From Vibrio tapetis subsp. quintayensis (GTDB lineage: Bacteria > Pseudomonadota > Gammaproteobacteria > Enterobacterales > Vibrionaceae), in NCBI RefSeq assembly GCF_030409945.1, contig NZ_JAUFQV010000039.1, positions 62,001 to 126,000 of the forward strand: 64,000 nt of DNA. The letters run 5' to 3'. A program made the translations under genes and the position numbers. Below, piece by piece: positions 53,945 through 62,883 of this stretch. The notes beneath the pieces were generated by a model. It ran no database searches. It was given only the letters and a program-made list of their open reading frames with translations, and was not told the DNA's origin. How positions within the stretch are numbered: the stretch's first letter is position 1; each line of letters opens with the position of its first letter.

Positions 53945-54697
53945 TTATTCTGTCATCAATTCGGTGATTTGCTCACCGGTGCAACCAAAACGTCGCTCTC
54001 TACTTACAAACCAAGCAACAGCTTCTGCCAAACTGTCTTCATTGAAGTCGGGCCAATATTGCTCGGTAAAATACATTTCTGCGTAGGCCATCTGCCACAA
54101 AATAAAGTTACTGATGCGGCGTTCACCGCTCGTTCGTATCATCAAGTCAACTTCAGGAATGTCAGCCATCGCAAGGTAGCTTGTGATCAGGTCTTCATCA
54201 ATATCATCAACAATGAGATCGCCAGTTGCGGCTTCAGCAGCAATTTTCTTTACCGCCTGAGCGATATCCCACTTGCCACCGTAATTAGCCGCTACATTAA
54301 GTACCATCCCTGTATTATTGCCCGTCAACGCTTCTGCTTCTGCGATTTTTTTCTGTAAACGAGAACTAAAGCGAGTGGTATCGCCAATAATACGAAGTTG
54401 CAGGTTGTTCTTGTGTAGGCGTTTTACTTCTTTCGATAAAACCGTGATAAACAGTTCCATCAATAAATTCACTTCATCTTCTGGTCGACGCCAGTTTTCA
54501 CTACTAAAAGCAAATAATGTGATCGCTTTAATACCCAAACGAGTTCCAGCAGAGATCGTTTTACGTACAGCACTAACACCCGCTTTATGACCAAAAACAC
54601 GTGGTTTCCCCTGAGCTTTTGCCCAACGTCCATTACCATCCATGATGATTGCGATATGTTTAGGAAGTGCGTCTGAAATGGCTTGAGTGTTCGGCAT
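53945..54697 (-). CDS. uppS: Undecaprenyl diphosphate synthase UppS
   Basis: This 250-residue cis-prenyltransferase makes the C55 lipid carrier of peptidoglycan and O-antigen. It has IIMDGNGRWAKAQGKPRVFG (catalytic Asp), SSENWRRP and LMIRTSGERRISNFILWQ. Confidence 0.97.
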   Translation of the reverse strand: MPNTQAISDALPKHIAIIMDGNGRWAKAQGKPRVFGHKAGVSAVRKTISAGTRLGIKAITLFAFSSENWRRPEDEVNLLMELFITVLSKEVKRLHKNNLQLRIIGDTTRFSSRLQKKIAEAEALTGNNTGMVLNVAANYGGKWDIAQAVKKIAAEAATGDLIVDDIDEDLITSYLAMADIPEVDLMIRTSGERRISNFILWQMAYAEMYFTEQYWPDFNEDSLAEAVAWFVSRERRFGCTGEQITELMTE

Positions 54698-54738
54698 AGT
54701 GAATTAAATGATTAAAATGGGGTGAGATAATACCATAT

Positions 54739-54771
54739 AAAAAAAGCACTGTGCTAACCACACAGCGCTTT
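54739..54771 (-). terminator. Terminator of frr
   Basis: On the minus strand AAAGCGCTGTG pairs with CACAGTGCTTT (one G-T pair), followed by T-run. It divides the translation genes from uppS-cdsA. Confidence 0.85.
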
Positions 54772-54843
54772 ACAACATAAAAGTGTAACAACTGCTTGTT
54801 TATGCTTCAATTTAACGAAAAATCGACATAAACAAAATCAGCT

Positions 54844-55401
54844 TTATACTTCCATTAGCTCTTTTTCTTTGGTTGCTAAAACGTCATCAACGCTCTTAAC
54901 CGCAGCATCCGTTAGCTTCTGGATTTCGTCTTGACCTCTGCGGTCGTCATCTTCAGAGATCTCTTTGTCTTTTAAAAGACCTTTAAGATCGCCATTTGCG
55001 TCACGACGGATGTTACGAATAGCAACACGGCCACCTTCAGCTTCACCACGTACAATTTTAACAAGGTCTTTACGACGCTCTTCTGTTAGCGGTGGAAGAG
55101 GTACGCGGATAACAGTACCTGCAGACATTGGGTTTAGACCCAGGTCAGACATCAAGATAGCTTTTTCAATAAGAGGAGTCAGTTCACGGTCAAAAACCGT
55201 AATAGCCAGTGTACGTGCATCTTCTGCAACCACGTTCGCTACTTGGTTAAGAGGAGTTGGAGCACCGTAATACTCAACAGTTAGACCAGAAAGTAAGCTT
55301 GGGTGAGCACGACCTGTACGAATCTTTAGCAGGCTATTTCTCAGTGCTTCTACGCTTTTTTCCATGCGCTCTTGTGCGTCTTTTTTGATTTCATTAATCA
55401 C
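54844..55401 (-). CDS. frr: Ribosome recycling factor Frr
   Basis: This 185-residue factor splits post-termination ribosomes with EF-G. It has the three-helix bundle motifs LRNSLLKIRTGRAHPSLLSG, PLPPLTEERRKDLVKI and GRVAIRNIRRDANGDLK. It lies 47 bases after pyrH. Confidence 0.98.
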   Translation of the reverse strand: MINEIKKDAQERMEKSVEALRNSLLKIRTGRAHPSLLSGLTVEYYGAPTPLNQVANVVAEDARTLAITVFDRELTPLIEKAILMSDLGLNPMSAGTVIRVPLPPLTEERRKDLVKIVRGEAEGGRVAIRNIRRDANGDLKGLLKDKEISEDDDRRGQDEIQKLTDAAVKSVDDVLATKEKELMEV

Positions 55402-55448
55402 AATGTCACCTTATTACTTATCTTAGAGAATGCGTAAACTTGATGGGC

Positions 55449-56180
55449 TTATTCAGCGTCGCTGATAAGTGTACCTTCAGTTTCACCCATTACCACACGA
55501 CGCAGTGCGCCTGGCTTATTCATGTTAAATACACGGATTGGCATTTTGTGATCACGCGCTAGAGTGAACGCAGCCAGATCCATGACTTTTAATTCTTTTT
55601 CAAGAACAACGTTATAGTGAAGCTTATCATACAACTCTGCATCAGGGTTTGCTACTGGGTCAGCATTATATACGCCATCAACTTTTGTCGCTTTGAGAAC
55701 TACGTCAGCTTCAATTTCAATACCACGTAGACATGCCGCTGAATCTGTTGTGAAGAATGGGTTACCAGTACCAGCAGAGAAGATAACAACACGACCTTGA
55801 CGAAGCTCACGGATTGCATCAGCCCAATTGTAATCGTCACAAACACCTTTCAGTTGAATTGCTGACATTACACGAGCGTTTACGTATGCACGGTGCAACG
55901 CATCACGCATTGCTAGGCCGTTCATTACTGTTGCTAGCATACCCATGTGGTCACCAACAACGCGGTTCATACCCGCTTCAGCAAGACCGGCACCACGGAA
56001 CAAGTTACCACCGCCAATTACCACACCAACTTCAACACCCAGCTCAACTAACTCTTTGATCTCTTGAGCCATACGCTCCAGAGTGGTTGGGTCAATACCA
56101 AAGCCTTCATCGCCTTGAAGCGCTTCACCGCTAAGTTTAAGCAGGATACGTTGATATACGGGTTTAGGATTCGTAGTCAT
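55449..56180 (-). CDS. pyrH: UMP kinase PyrH
   Basis: This 243-residue amino-acid-kinase-fold enzyme phosphorylates UMP to UDP. It has LLKLSGEALQGDEGFGIDP, GVVIGGGNLFRGAGLA, FSAGTGNPFFTTDSAA and TKVDGVYNADPV. Confidence 0.98.
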   Translation of the reverse strand: MTTNPKPVYQRILLKLSGEALQGDEGFGIDPTTLERMAQEIKELVELGVEVGVVIGGGNLFRGAGLAEAGMNRVVGDHMGMLATVMNGLAMRDALHRAYVNARVMSAIQLKGVCDDYNWADAIRELRQGRVVIFSAGTGNPFFTTDSAACLRGIEIEADVVLKATKVDGVYNADPVANPDAELYDKLHYNVVLEKELKVMDLAAFTLARDHKMPIRVFNMNKPGALRRVVMGETEGTLISDAE

Positions 56181-56227
56181 GGCGTTTACCTTTCAAATAA
56201 GAGTTGTTGATTAACAGTCATGGATAG

Positions 56228-56289
56228 AGGTTCTAAAAGCTAAGTAGGGGCACTTCGCGTTTAGCATTTAGTACTTCGTACTTGAACCT
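56228..56289. repeat. Composite heptamer-type element with AGGTTC/GAACCT ends
   Basis: The 62-base element begins AGGTTC and ends GAACCT, enclosing CTAAAAGCTAAG, a GC-rich centre and TTTAGTACTTCGTACTT. Its motifs on the minus strand (GTACTAA, GCTAAACGCGAAG) match the 14-base repeat at 21314. It lies in the pyrH-tsf gap. Confidence 0.6.
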
Positions 56290-56325
56290 TCATTCATCAC
56301 TGCTAATTTTTTGTTTTCTATTCAT

Positions 56326-56358
56326 AAAAAGACCGCAGCCTTAGCTACGGTCTTTTTG
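56326..56358 (-). terminator. Terminator of tsf
   Basis: On the minus strand AAAAAGACCGTAGC pairs with GCTGCGGTCTTTTT (one mismatch) around TAAG, flanked by T-run. Confidence 0.9.
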
Positions 56359-56376
56359 AACTCAATACATTAAGGA

Positions 56377-57222
56377 TTAACCTTTTTGTACCGCAGCCAC
56401 TTCGTCAGCGAAGCTCATTTCTTCTGCTTTCTCGATACCTTCACCAACTTCTAAACGTACGAAGTTAGTTACTGTAGCGCCTTTCTCTTTAAGAATTTCG
56501 CCAACAGTTTTCTTAGGTTCCATTACGAAAGCCTGACCAGTTAGAGATACTTCACCCGTGAATTTCTTCATACGGCCAACAACCATCTTCTCTGCGATTT
56601 CTTGAGGCTTGCCTTCGTTCATTGCGATTTCAACTTGAACCGCTTTCTCTTTAGCAACTACGTCTGCTGGTACGTCTTCTGGGTTAACGAACTCAGGACG
56701 TGAAGCAGCAACGTGCATAGCAATGTGCTTAAGTGTTTCAGCATCGCCTTCACCAGCAACAACAACACCGATTTTCTCACCGTGACGGTAAGTAGCAAGT
56801 GCAGCGCCTTCAGCGTACTGTACGCGACGGATGTTGATGTTCTCACCGATTTTAGTGATAAGTGCGATACGAGTCTCTTCGAACTTAGCTTGAAGAGCTT
56901 CGATGTCTAGTTTTTCAGCTAGAGCAGCAGTTGCAACTTCGTCAGCAAACGCTAGGAAACCTGCATCTTTAGCAACGAAGTCAGTTTGGCAGTTTACTTC
57001 TAGGATAACTGCAACGCCGTCAGCATCTTTGATGATGATCGCGCCTTCAGCTGCAACGTTACCAGCTTTTTTAGCTGCTTTCGCTGCGCCACTTTTACGC
57101 ATGTTTTCAATTGCTAGCTCAATATCGCCATCAGCTGCAACAAGCGCTTTTTTACATTCCATCATGCCAGCGGCTGTGCGCTCGCGAAGTTCTTTTACTA
57201 GAGCAGCAGTAACAGTTGCCAT
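56377..57222 (-). CDS. tsf: Elongation factor Ts
   Basis: This 281-residue nucleotide exchange factor for EF-Tu has TDFV (in NCQTDFVAKD), the N-terminal LVKELRERTAAGMMECKKAL and C-terminal helices. MATVTAAL is the start: GAGGA upstream; 17 more codons are open but unsupported. Confidence 0.98.
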   Translation of the reverse strand: MATVTAALVKELRERTAAGMMECKKALVAADGDIELAIENMRKSGAAKAAKKAGNVAAEGAIIIKDADGVAVILEVNCQTDFVAKDAGFLAFADEVATAALAEKLDIEALQAKFEETRIALITKIGENINIRRVQYAEGAALATYRHGEKIGVVVAGEGDAETLKHIAMHVAASRPEFVNPEDVPADVVAKEKAVQVEIAMNEGKPQEIAEKMVVGRMKKFTGEVSLTGQAFVMEPKKTVGEILKEKGATVTNFVRLEVGEGIEKAEEMSFADEVAAVQKG

Positions 57223-57254
57223 TCTTAAAATCCTCGGTTGATTCCAATTAAGGT

Positions 57255-57284
57255 AAAAATCAGGGGCACACATTGGGCCCCTGA
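57255..57284 (-). terminator. Attenuator-like hairpin between rpsB and tsf
   Basis: On the minus strand TCAGGGGC pairs with GCCCCTGA, followed by TTTTTACC. It should reduce tsf relative to rpsB. Confidence 0.75.
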
Positions 57285-57333
57285 TGCTAACTATGACTTA
57301 ACTTAATTAAAGCTAAGTGACTCAGAGTCGCTA

Positions 57334-58068
57334 TTATTCAGCTTCTTCTACGAAACCGTCTTTTTCAGCAACAGCTGCAACAGTTTCTTCGTTACGACCT
57401 TCAGTTACAGCTTGTGCTGCAGCGTTAAGGTAAAGCTGTACCGCACGGATTGCATCGTCATTACCAGGAATGATGAAGTCAACGCCGTCTGGGTCAGAGT
57501 TAGTATCAACAACAGCGTATACTGGGATACCTAGGTTGTTTGCTTCGCGAACTGCAATGTGCTCGTGATCTGCATCGATTACGAATAGTGCGTCAGGTAG
57601 ACCGCCCATGTCTTTGATACCACCAAGAGATTTCTCTAGCTTATCCATTTCACGGGTACGCATTAGAGCTTCTTTCTTAGTTAGCTTCTCAAAAGTTCCG
57701 TCTTGAGCTTGCGCTTCAAGTTCTTTTAGACGCTTGATAGATTGACGAACAGTTTTGTAGTTCGTAAGCATACCGCCTAACCAGCGGTTGTTAACGTAAA
57801 ACTGGTTGCTTGCGATAGCAGCTTCTTTAACAGCTTCAGATGCAGCGCGTTTAGTACCAACGAAAAGAACTTTACCTTTTTTAGCGCCAACTTTGCTTAG
57901 CTCAGTAAGAGCTTCGTTGAACATTGGTACAGTTTTTTCTAGGTTGATGATATGAACTTTGCTACGAGCACCAAAGATGAATGGCTTCATTTTTGGGTTC
58001 CAGTAACGAGTTTGGTGACCAAAGTGAACACCAGCTTTAAGCATATCGCGCATTGATACAGTTGCCAT
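57334..58068 (-). CDS. rpsB: 30S ribosomal protein S2
   Basis: This 244-residue protein has SMRDMLKAGVHFGHQTRYWN, WLGGMLTNYKT and PDALFVIDADHEHIAVREA. GAGGAATTTAAA precedes the ATG. First gene of the rpsB-tsf operon, with a structured leader of about 175 bases. Confidence 0.99.
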   Translation of the reverse strand: MATVSMRDMLKAGVHFGHQTRYWNPKMKPFIFGARSKVHIINLEKTVPMFNEALTELSKVGAKKGKVLFVGTKRAASEAVKEAAIASNQFYVNNRWLGGMLTNYKTVRQSIKRLKELEAQAQDGTFEKLTKKEALMRTREMDKLEKSLGGIKDMGGLPDALFVIDADHEHIAVREANNLGIPVYAVVDTNSDPDGVDFIIPGNDDAIRAVQLYLNAAAQAVTEGRNEETVAAVAEKDGFVEEAE

Positions 58069-58243
58069 TTTAAATTCCTCTATGGGGTTAGGCCTCCACG
58101 TGCCCCATGCGTCCGACCCTACTTCTCAATTTTGAGTAAGCGAGCACCCCGGATCATGTGTCGGTACGTGTGTGATTTAAAGATAATTTTATATGGACTC
58201 AAAAACAGCCTCGCCATGTAGGAGAAAACAGTTCTTGGTTCCG
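58069..58243 (-). ncRNA. rpsB 5' leader (t44/S2-leader type)
   Basis: The leader runs from the predicted start near 58243 to the rpsB start codon. It contains stem ATGGGG/CCCCAT (58082-58108 on the plus strand) just before the ribosome binding site, a CTCAAAATTGAG hairpin and GC-rich segments. It matches the position of the S2-binding autoregulatory leader (t44) in enterics; the fold is inferred. Confidence 0.6.
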
Positions 58244-58249
58244 GCGCGC

Positions 58250-58255
58250 TTTATA
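58250..58255 (-). promoter_or_regulatory. rpsB promoter -10 box with GC-rich discriminator
   Basis: The minus strand reads TATAAA followed by GCGCGCC, a discriminator typical of stringently controlled ribosomal promoters. The -35 box is weak. Confidence 0.55.
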
Positions 58256-58307
58256 CCATAAAAGAGGGGTTTGTTGCTAGTGAAAAATGGAAAAACAGCC
58301 ACAGAAT

Positions 58308-58373
58308 GTTGGGCGTTGGGCGTTGGGCGTTGGGCGTTGGGCGTTGGGCGTTGGGCGTTGGGCGTTGGGCGTT
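58308..58373. repeat. Tandem heptamer GTTGGGC, 9.4 copies
   Basis: Nine exact units and GTT lie upstream of both rpsB and map, between their divergent promoters. The complement rotates to GCCCAAC. Perfect identity between units suggests recent expansion and length variation between strains. Confidence 0.97.
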
Positions 58374-58565
58374 AAAAAATTTCTCTCATCATAAACTCTT
58401 GTCAACTCTTTAAAACTTTATGCAAGCCTTTTGATGATGTTCTCGCCTTATGCCGAGTATCTTTACTATGCCTTGCGCATTTCGCCTAATTCCCTCAACT
58501 TCTTTAACAATCCCATTCACGCTGATAGAATAGCGCGATTGCATTTAAAGAGATTGAGAAAGTAA
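58374..58565. other. Upstream region of map
   Basis: No gene is visible. GATAGAATAGCG near 58527 offers a -10 (TAGAAT) for map, and AAAGAGATTGAGAAAG precedes its start. Confidence 0.5.
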
Positions 58566-59444
58566 ATGTCTATCAAAATCAAAACGGCTGAAGAAATTGA
58601 AAAAATGCGCGTTGCTGGCAAATTAGCCGCGGAAGTGCTTGAGATGATCGAACCCCATGTAAAAGCGGGTGTTACGACAGAAGAACTTGATCAAATTTGC
58701 CACAAATTTATTAATGATAATGGCGCATACCCTGCCCCACTTGATTACCATGGATTCCCGAAATCCATCTGTACTTCAATCAATCACATAGTATGTCACG
58801 GTATTCCTGCAGTCGCCGACCAAATGGGTACTGCGGGTAAGATGAAGCCGGCAGTTTTGAAAGATGGCGACGTCGTTAATATCGACATTACCGTTATCAT
58901 TCCAAACGACAGCACTGTGTCGCTTGAGACTCGCCCAGAGGGTTATCACGGTGATACCTCTAAGATGTTTGTTATCGGTGAAGCCTCTGCTGCCGATAAA
59001 CGCCTTTGCTCTGTTACCCAAGAAGCCTTATACACTGGCATGCGTAAAGTTAAGCCAGGCGCAACGGTCGGTGAAATCGGTACAGCGATCGACAAGTACA
59101 TCAAAGACAATAACAAAAAGAATCCTCGTATGAAGTATTCCATTGTTAAAGATTTTTGTGGTCACGGCATCGGTAACGAGTTCCATGAAGAACCTCAAGT
59201 GGTCCACTACAAAAACAACGACAAACGCAAGCTTCAAGAGGGCATGTGTTTCACGATTGAGCCAATGATCAACGCGGGTAAATTCGGCTGCAGCATCGAC
59301 AGTGACGATGATTGGACGGTATACACTGGCGACGGTAAGAACTCAGCACAGTGGGAACATACTATCCTAGTCACCAAAGACGGTTGTGAAGTACTGACGC
59401 TTCGCTCAGAAGAAACCATCCCACGTTTAATGGTCAACAAATAG
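58566..59444 (+). CDS. map: Methionine aminopeptidase type I
   Basis: This 292-residue enzyme removes initiator Met. Metal ligands lie in GDVVNIDITV (Asp), GYHGDTSKM (Asp), FCGHGIG (His), FTIEPM (Glu) and QWEHTILV (Glu). It is longer than the 264-residue E. coli enzyme because of insertions near PAVADQMGTAGKMKP and IIPNDSTVSLETRP. Divergent from rpsB. Confidence 0.97.
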   Translation: MSIKIKTAEEIEKMRVAGKLAAEVLEMIEPHVKAGVTTEELDQICHKFINDNGAYPAPLDYHGFPKSICTSINHIVCHGIPAVADQMGTAGKMKPAVLKDGDVVNIDITVIIPNDSTVSLETRPEGYHGDTSKMFVIGEASAADKRLCSVTQEALYTGMRKVKPGATVGEIGTAIDKYIKDNNKKNPRMKYSIVKDFCGHGIGNEFHEEPQVVHYKNNDKRKLQEGMCFTIEPMINAGKFGCSIDSDDDWTVYTGDGKNSAQWEHTILVTKDGCEVLTLRSEETIPRLMVNK

Positions 59445-59480
59445 CCGAATGGTGAGCTAACTCATCAATGGTTTATCTTA

Positions 59481-59508
59481 ATCCCTAGCCCTATGCTGGG
59501 GATTTTTA
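59481..59508 (+). terminator. Terminator of map
   Basis: ATCCCTAGC pairs with GCTGGGGAT (one G-T) around CCTAT, followed by TTTTTA. Confidence 0.82.
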
Positions 59509-59652
59509 TTCCTACCTAATTTTTCTCCCCTCTTAGGTCTAGTAACATATTGGCTATATCCCTCTGACGTTCACATCCCTAAGTACTTGGCATTCGGCGT
59601 TTTAGCCTGATACATTAGAGCTACCATTTTGACGCTGCATGGAATGCATGAA

Positions 59653-62277
59653 ATGCCTTTTCAATCTCCTATAACATTTACAGACGATCAACTCGTCCCG
59701 GATACCGTTCGCGAACAACTCACGCAATTCTCTGACTATCAAAGACAAGAATTTTTAACTCACCACCCTGTCACTGACCTAGTATTAGGCCGCTCCGAGT
59801 ATATGGATTTACTCCTAGCGAGGCTTTGGCGATTCTATGGCTTCAAACAGCACTCCGATTTATGCTTGGTTGCGGTGGGTGGATACGGCAGAGGCGAACT
59901 CCACCCTCTCTCCGATATTGATATTTTAATTTTGTCTGAGAAAGCTCTGGATACCGCAACAGAGCAAAAGATAAGTGAGTTTATTACCTTACTCTGGGAT
60001 TTGAGGTTGGAAGTTGGCCATGCAGTGCGAACCCTTACACAATGTGAAGAGGTAGGGCTTGATGACCTAACCGTCGCAACAAACCTGCAAGAGGCTCGTT
60101 TTATTTGCGGCAACGAAGATCGATTCCAGCAACTCAAACTCATGGTGCATTCAGAAGCATTTTGGCCTAGCGATGTCTTTTACAAAGCCAAACTGGAAGA
60201 GCAAAGACAGCGCCATGCTCGGTTTCATGACACCACCTATAATCTCGAGCCTGATATCAAATCCAGCCCTGGAGGTTTAAGAGACATTCATACATTGAGT
60301 TGGGTCGCTCGACGTCACTTTGGTGCCACCTCTTTATTCGAAATGAGTCGCTACGGATTTTTGACTGACGGAGAGTACCGTGAACTTTTAGAGTGCCAAG
60401 ACTTTCTGTGGAGAGTGCGTTTTGCATTGCATATGGAACTTAAGCGCTACGATAACCGCTTAACTTTCGCCCATCAATTGCAAGTAGCGGAACACCTTGG
60501 TTTTAGTGGCCCAGGCAATAAACCGATCGAAATGATGATGAAAGAGTTTTACCGAACTCTTCGTCGAGTGGCCGAACTCAACAAAATGCTACTTAAGCTG
60601 TTTAATCAAGCCATCATCAATGACGGTGAAGACTTAGTAACCGAAATTATTGATGATGATTTCCAGCGCTGTGGCCAGTTTATTGAAGCAAGAAAACCGG
60701 CACTGTTCCAAGCCCGCCCTGAGACCATTTTGGATATGTTCATTCATATCGCCAATGACTCAACAATAGAGAGCGTTGCCCCCGCGACCTTGAGGCAATT
60801 ACGCACTGCGCGCCGACGATTAAACATATTTCTTCACACCCTGCCCGAGGCCCGGGACAAATTCATGGACTTAGTCCGTCACCCTAATGCGCTGCATCGT
60901 GCTTTCCCTTTGATGCACAAGTTAGGTGTGATGGCGGCTTATTTACCTCAATGGAGCCAAATTGTTGGTCAGATGCAGTTCGATCTTTTCCACGTTTATA
61001 CGGTAGATGAGCACAGCATGCGCTTACTTAAGCACATTCACTCATTCAGCTACGCAAAAAATCATAATAAGCACCCAATTTGCTGTGAAGTGTACCCACG
61101 CATTCAGAAAAAAGAACTGCTTATTCTCGCGGCTATTTTCCATGACATAGGAAAAGGAAGGGGCGGTGACCACTCAGAAATTGGCGCGGTTGAAGCCTAC
61201 AGTTTCTGTATTGAACATGGCTTATCAAAACCGGAAGCTAAGTTAGTATCTTGGCTAGTCAAACAGCATCTATTGATGTCGGTAACCGCTCAGAGACGCG
61301 ATATTTACGATCCCGACGTTGTCACCGAGTTTGCCAAAATAGTGCGAGATGAAGAATACTTAGAATTCCTCGTCTGCCTAACGGTGGCCGATATTTGTGC
61401 CACCAACCCAGAGATATGGAACAGTTGGAAACGCACATTACTTGCCGAGCTATATCATTCGACTCAGCGAGCTTTAAGGCGAGGGCTGGAAAACCCAGTC
61501 GATGTCCGTGATCGTATTCGTCACAATCAGCAAATGGCTTCTGCCCTACTTCGTAAAGAGGGATTTGCCGCACGAGACATAGAATTACTTTGGCGACGCT
61601 TTAAAGCAGACTATTTTTTACGCCATACACACAGCCAAATCGCTTGGCACAGCGAACACCTTTTACGCCAAGAATCACCAGATGAACCACTGATTTTGAT
61701 CAGTCAAAAAGCCACTCGGGGTGGCACAGAAGTATTTCTTTACGCCAAAGATTCTTCCCGGTTATTTGCAACGGTGGTGGCTGAACTCGACCGAAGAAAT
61801 TTCAATGTGCACGACGCCCAAGTCATGACAAGCAAAGACAACTTCGCGCTGGATACTTTTATGGTTCTAGATCAGCATGGCGATCCAATCGATGAAACCA
61901 GGCATGATAAAGTCGTGCGTCATCTGCTTAACGTCATCAATAGCGGTAAAGCCACGACGATAAAAGTACGACGAACACCGAGGCAGTTACGCCACTTTAA
62001 CGTAAAAACCCGAGTAGATTTCATTCCGACCAGGACAAAGAAACGGACGTTAATGGAGTTTGTTGCACTGGATACCCCAGGGCTGTTAGCCAAAGTCGGT
62101 GCGACCTTTGCCGCTTTAAATATCGGACTTCACGCAGCAAAAATCACCACGATTGGCGAACGAGCTGAAGATTTGTTTATTCTAACCTCAGAGCAAGGCG
62201 GACCACTTTCCGACTTAGAACAGGAAACCCTACGTGATAAATTGATTGAAAAAGTCAGTGAGTTACAGCCGGAATAG
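59653..62277 (+). CDS. glnD: Bifunctional PII uridylyltransferase/uridylyl-removing enzyme GlnD
   Basis: This 874-residue glutamine sensor modifies GlnB (35836). It has an N-terminal nucleotidyltransferase (GGYGRGELHPLSDIDILIL), an HD domain (FHDIGKGRGGDHSEIGAVEA) and two C-terminal ACT domains (FATVVAELDRRNFNVHDAQ; ALDTPGLLAKVGATFAALN). MPFQSP is taken as start because Vibrio GlnD begins similarly and GGA lies upstream. An ATG three codons and a TTG eight codons upstream are also open. Confidence 0.96.
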   Translation: MPFQSPITFTDDQLVPDTVREQLTQFSDYQRQEFLTHHPVTDLVLGRSEYMDLLLARLWRFYGFKQHSDLCLVAVGGYGRGELHPLSDIDILILSEKALDTATEQKISEFITLLWDLRLEVGHAVRTLTQCEEVGLDDLTVATNLQEARFICGNEDRFQQLKLMVHSEAFWPSDVFYKAKLEEQRQRHARFHDTTYNLEPDIKSSPGGLRDIHTLSWVARRHFGATSLFEMSRYGFLTDGEYRELLECQDFLWRVRFALHMELKRYDNRLTFAHQLQVAEHLGFSGPGNKPIEMMMKEFYRTLRRVAELNKMLLKLFNQAIINDGEDLVTEIIDDDFQRCGQFIEARKPALFQARPETILDMFIHIANDSTIESVAPATLRQLRTARRRLNIFLHTLPEARDKFMDLVRHPNALHRAFPLMHKLGVMAAYLPQWSQIVGQMQFDLFHVYTVDEHSMRLLKHIHSFSYAKNHNKHPICCEVYPRIQKKELLILAAIFHDIGKGRGGDHSEIGAVEAYSFCIEHGLSKPEAKLVSWLVKQHLLMSVTAQRRDIYDPDVVTEFAKIVRDEEYLEFLVCLTVADICATNPEIWNSWKRTLLAELYHSTQRALRRGLENPVDVRDRIRHNQQMASALLRKEGFAARDIELLWRRFKADYFLRHTHSQIAWHSEHLLRQESPDEPLILISQKATRGGTEVFLYAKDSSRLFATVVAELDRRNFNVHDAQVMTSKDNFALDTFMVLDQHGDPIDETRHDKVVRHLLNVINSGKATTIKVRRTPRQLRHFNVKTRVDFIPTRTKKRTLMEFVALDTPGLLAKVGATFAALNIGLHAAKITTIGERAEDLFILTSEQGGPLSDLEQETLRDKLIEKVSELQPE

Positions 62278-62411
62278 CATTTCATACTGTTGTGGGCAAT
62301 AAGCGCGATCTTGCCCACAACTCTTAACGTTACAGACTATCTACCACAAGTTTTGACTGCTACAGTTTACTTGGTAAACATCACCCAATACTCACTGATG
62401 CGAGGTCATAT

Positions 62412-62795
62412 ATGTATCCCAACCTCACTGGTTTAGGCATTCAAGATCCTACCCAAATTGAGCGTTATTCTCTGCGACAAGAAGCGCTAAAAGATGTCCT
62501 AAAGATTTACTTCCATAAGCAAAAAGGCGAGTTTTTCGCAAAAAGCGTGAAATTCAAATACCCACGCCAGCACAAGAATGTGCTAGTCGACAGCGGTAGC
62601 CACCAGTACAAAGAAGTCACTGAAATAAACCGTAACCTAACTTTGGTTATCGATGAACTAAACACACTTACGCGTCCAGCCAAACTACCTGAATTAGACA
62701 CCAAAGCGAAAATTTTGAGTGATCTTCGACATCTTGAGAAAGTTGTTTCTGGGAAAATTGCTGAAATTGAAGCGGACCTGGAAAAGCTGAAATAA
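62412..62795 (+). CDS. yaeH: YaeH/UPF0325 family protein (DUF3461)
   Basis: This 127-residue soluble helical protein has RYSLRQEALKDVLKIYF, GEFFAKSVKFKYPRQ and LRHLEKVVSGKIAEIEADLE, matching YaeH. Function unknown. GAGG lies upstream of the ATG. Confidence 0.92.
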   Translation: MYPNLTGLGIQDPTQIERYSLRQEALKDVLKIYFHKQKGEFFAKSVKFKYPRQHKNVLVDSGSHQYKEVTEINRNLTLVIDELNTLTRPAKLPELDTKAKILSDLRHLEKVVSGKIAEIEADLEKLK

Positions 62796-62829
62796 CAACG
62801 CACGGCAAGCATGCGCGCGCATAAAGTAG

Positions 62830-62861
62830 ATCCCGGATATCTCGTTCCTCGATTCCGGGAT
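62830..62861. repeat. REP-like palindromic intergenic element
   Basis: ATCCCGG and CCGGGAT enclose 18 bases (ATATCTCGTTCCTCGATT), followed by GACG. This type of ATCCCGG/CCGGGATGACG palindrome is dispersed in many bacterial genomes, including vibrios. It lies between the convergent yaeH and truC and may also serve as a terminator. Confidence 0.65.
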
Positions 62862-62883
62862 GACGATGCTGGCTCTTAATGCC

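Noticed and set aside
58308..58373. CRISPR or replication-origin iterons
   Set aside because: The 7-base units are directly joined, and no replication initiator gene or CRISPR spacer pattern is near.
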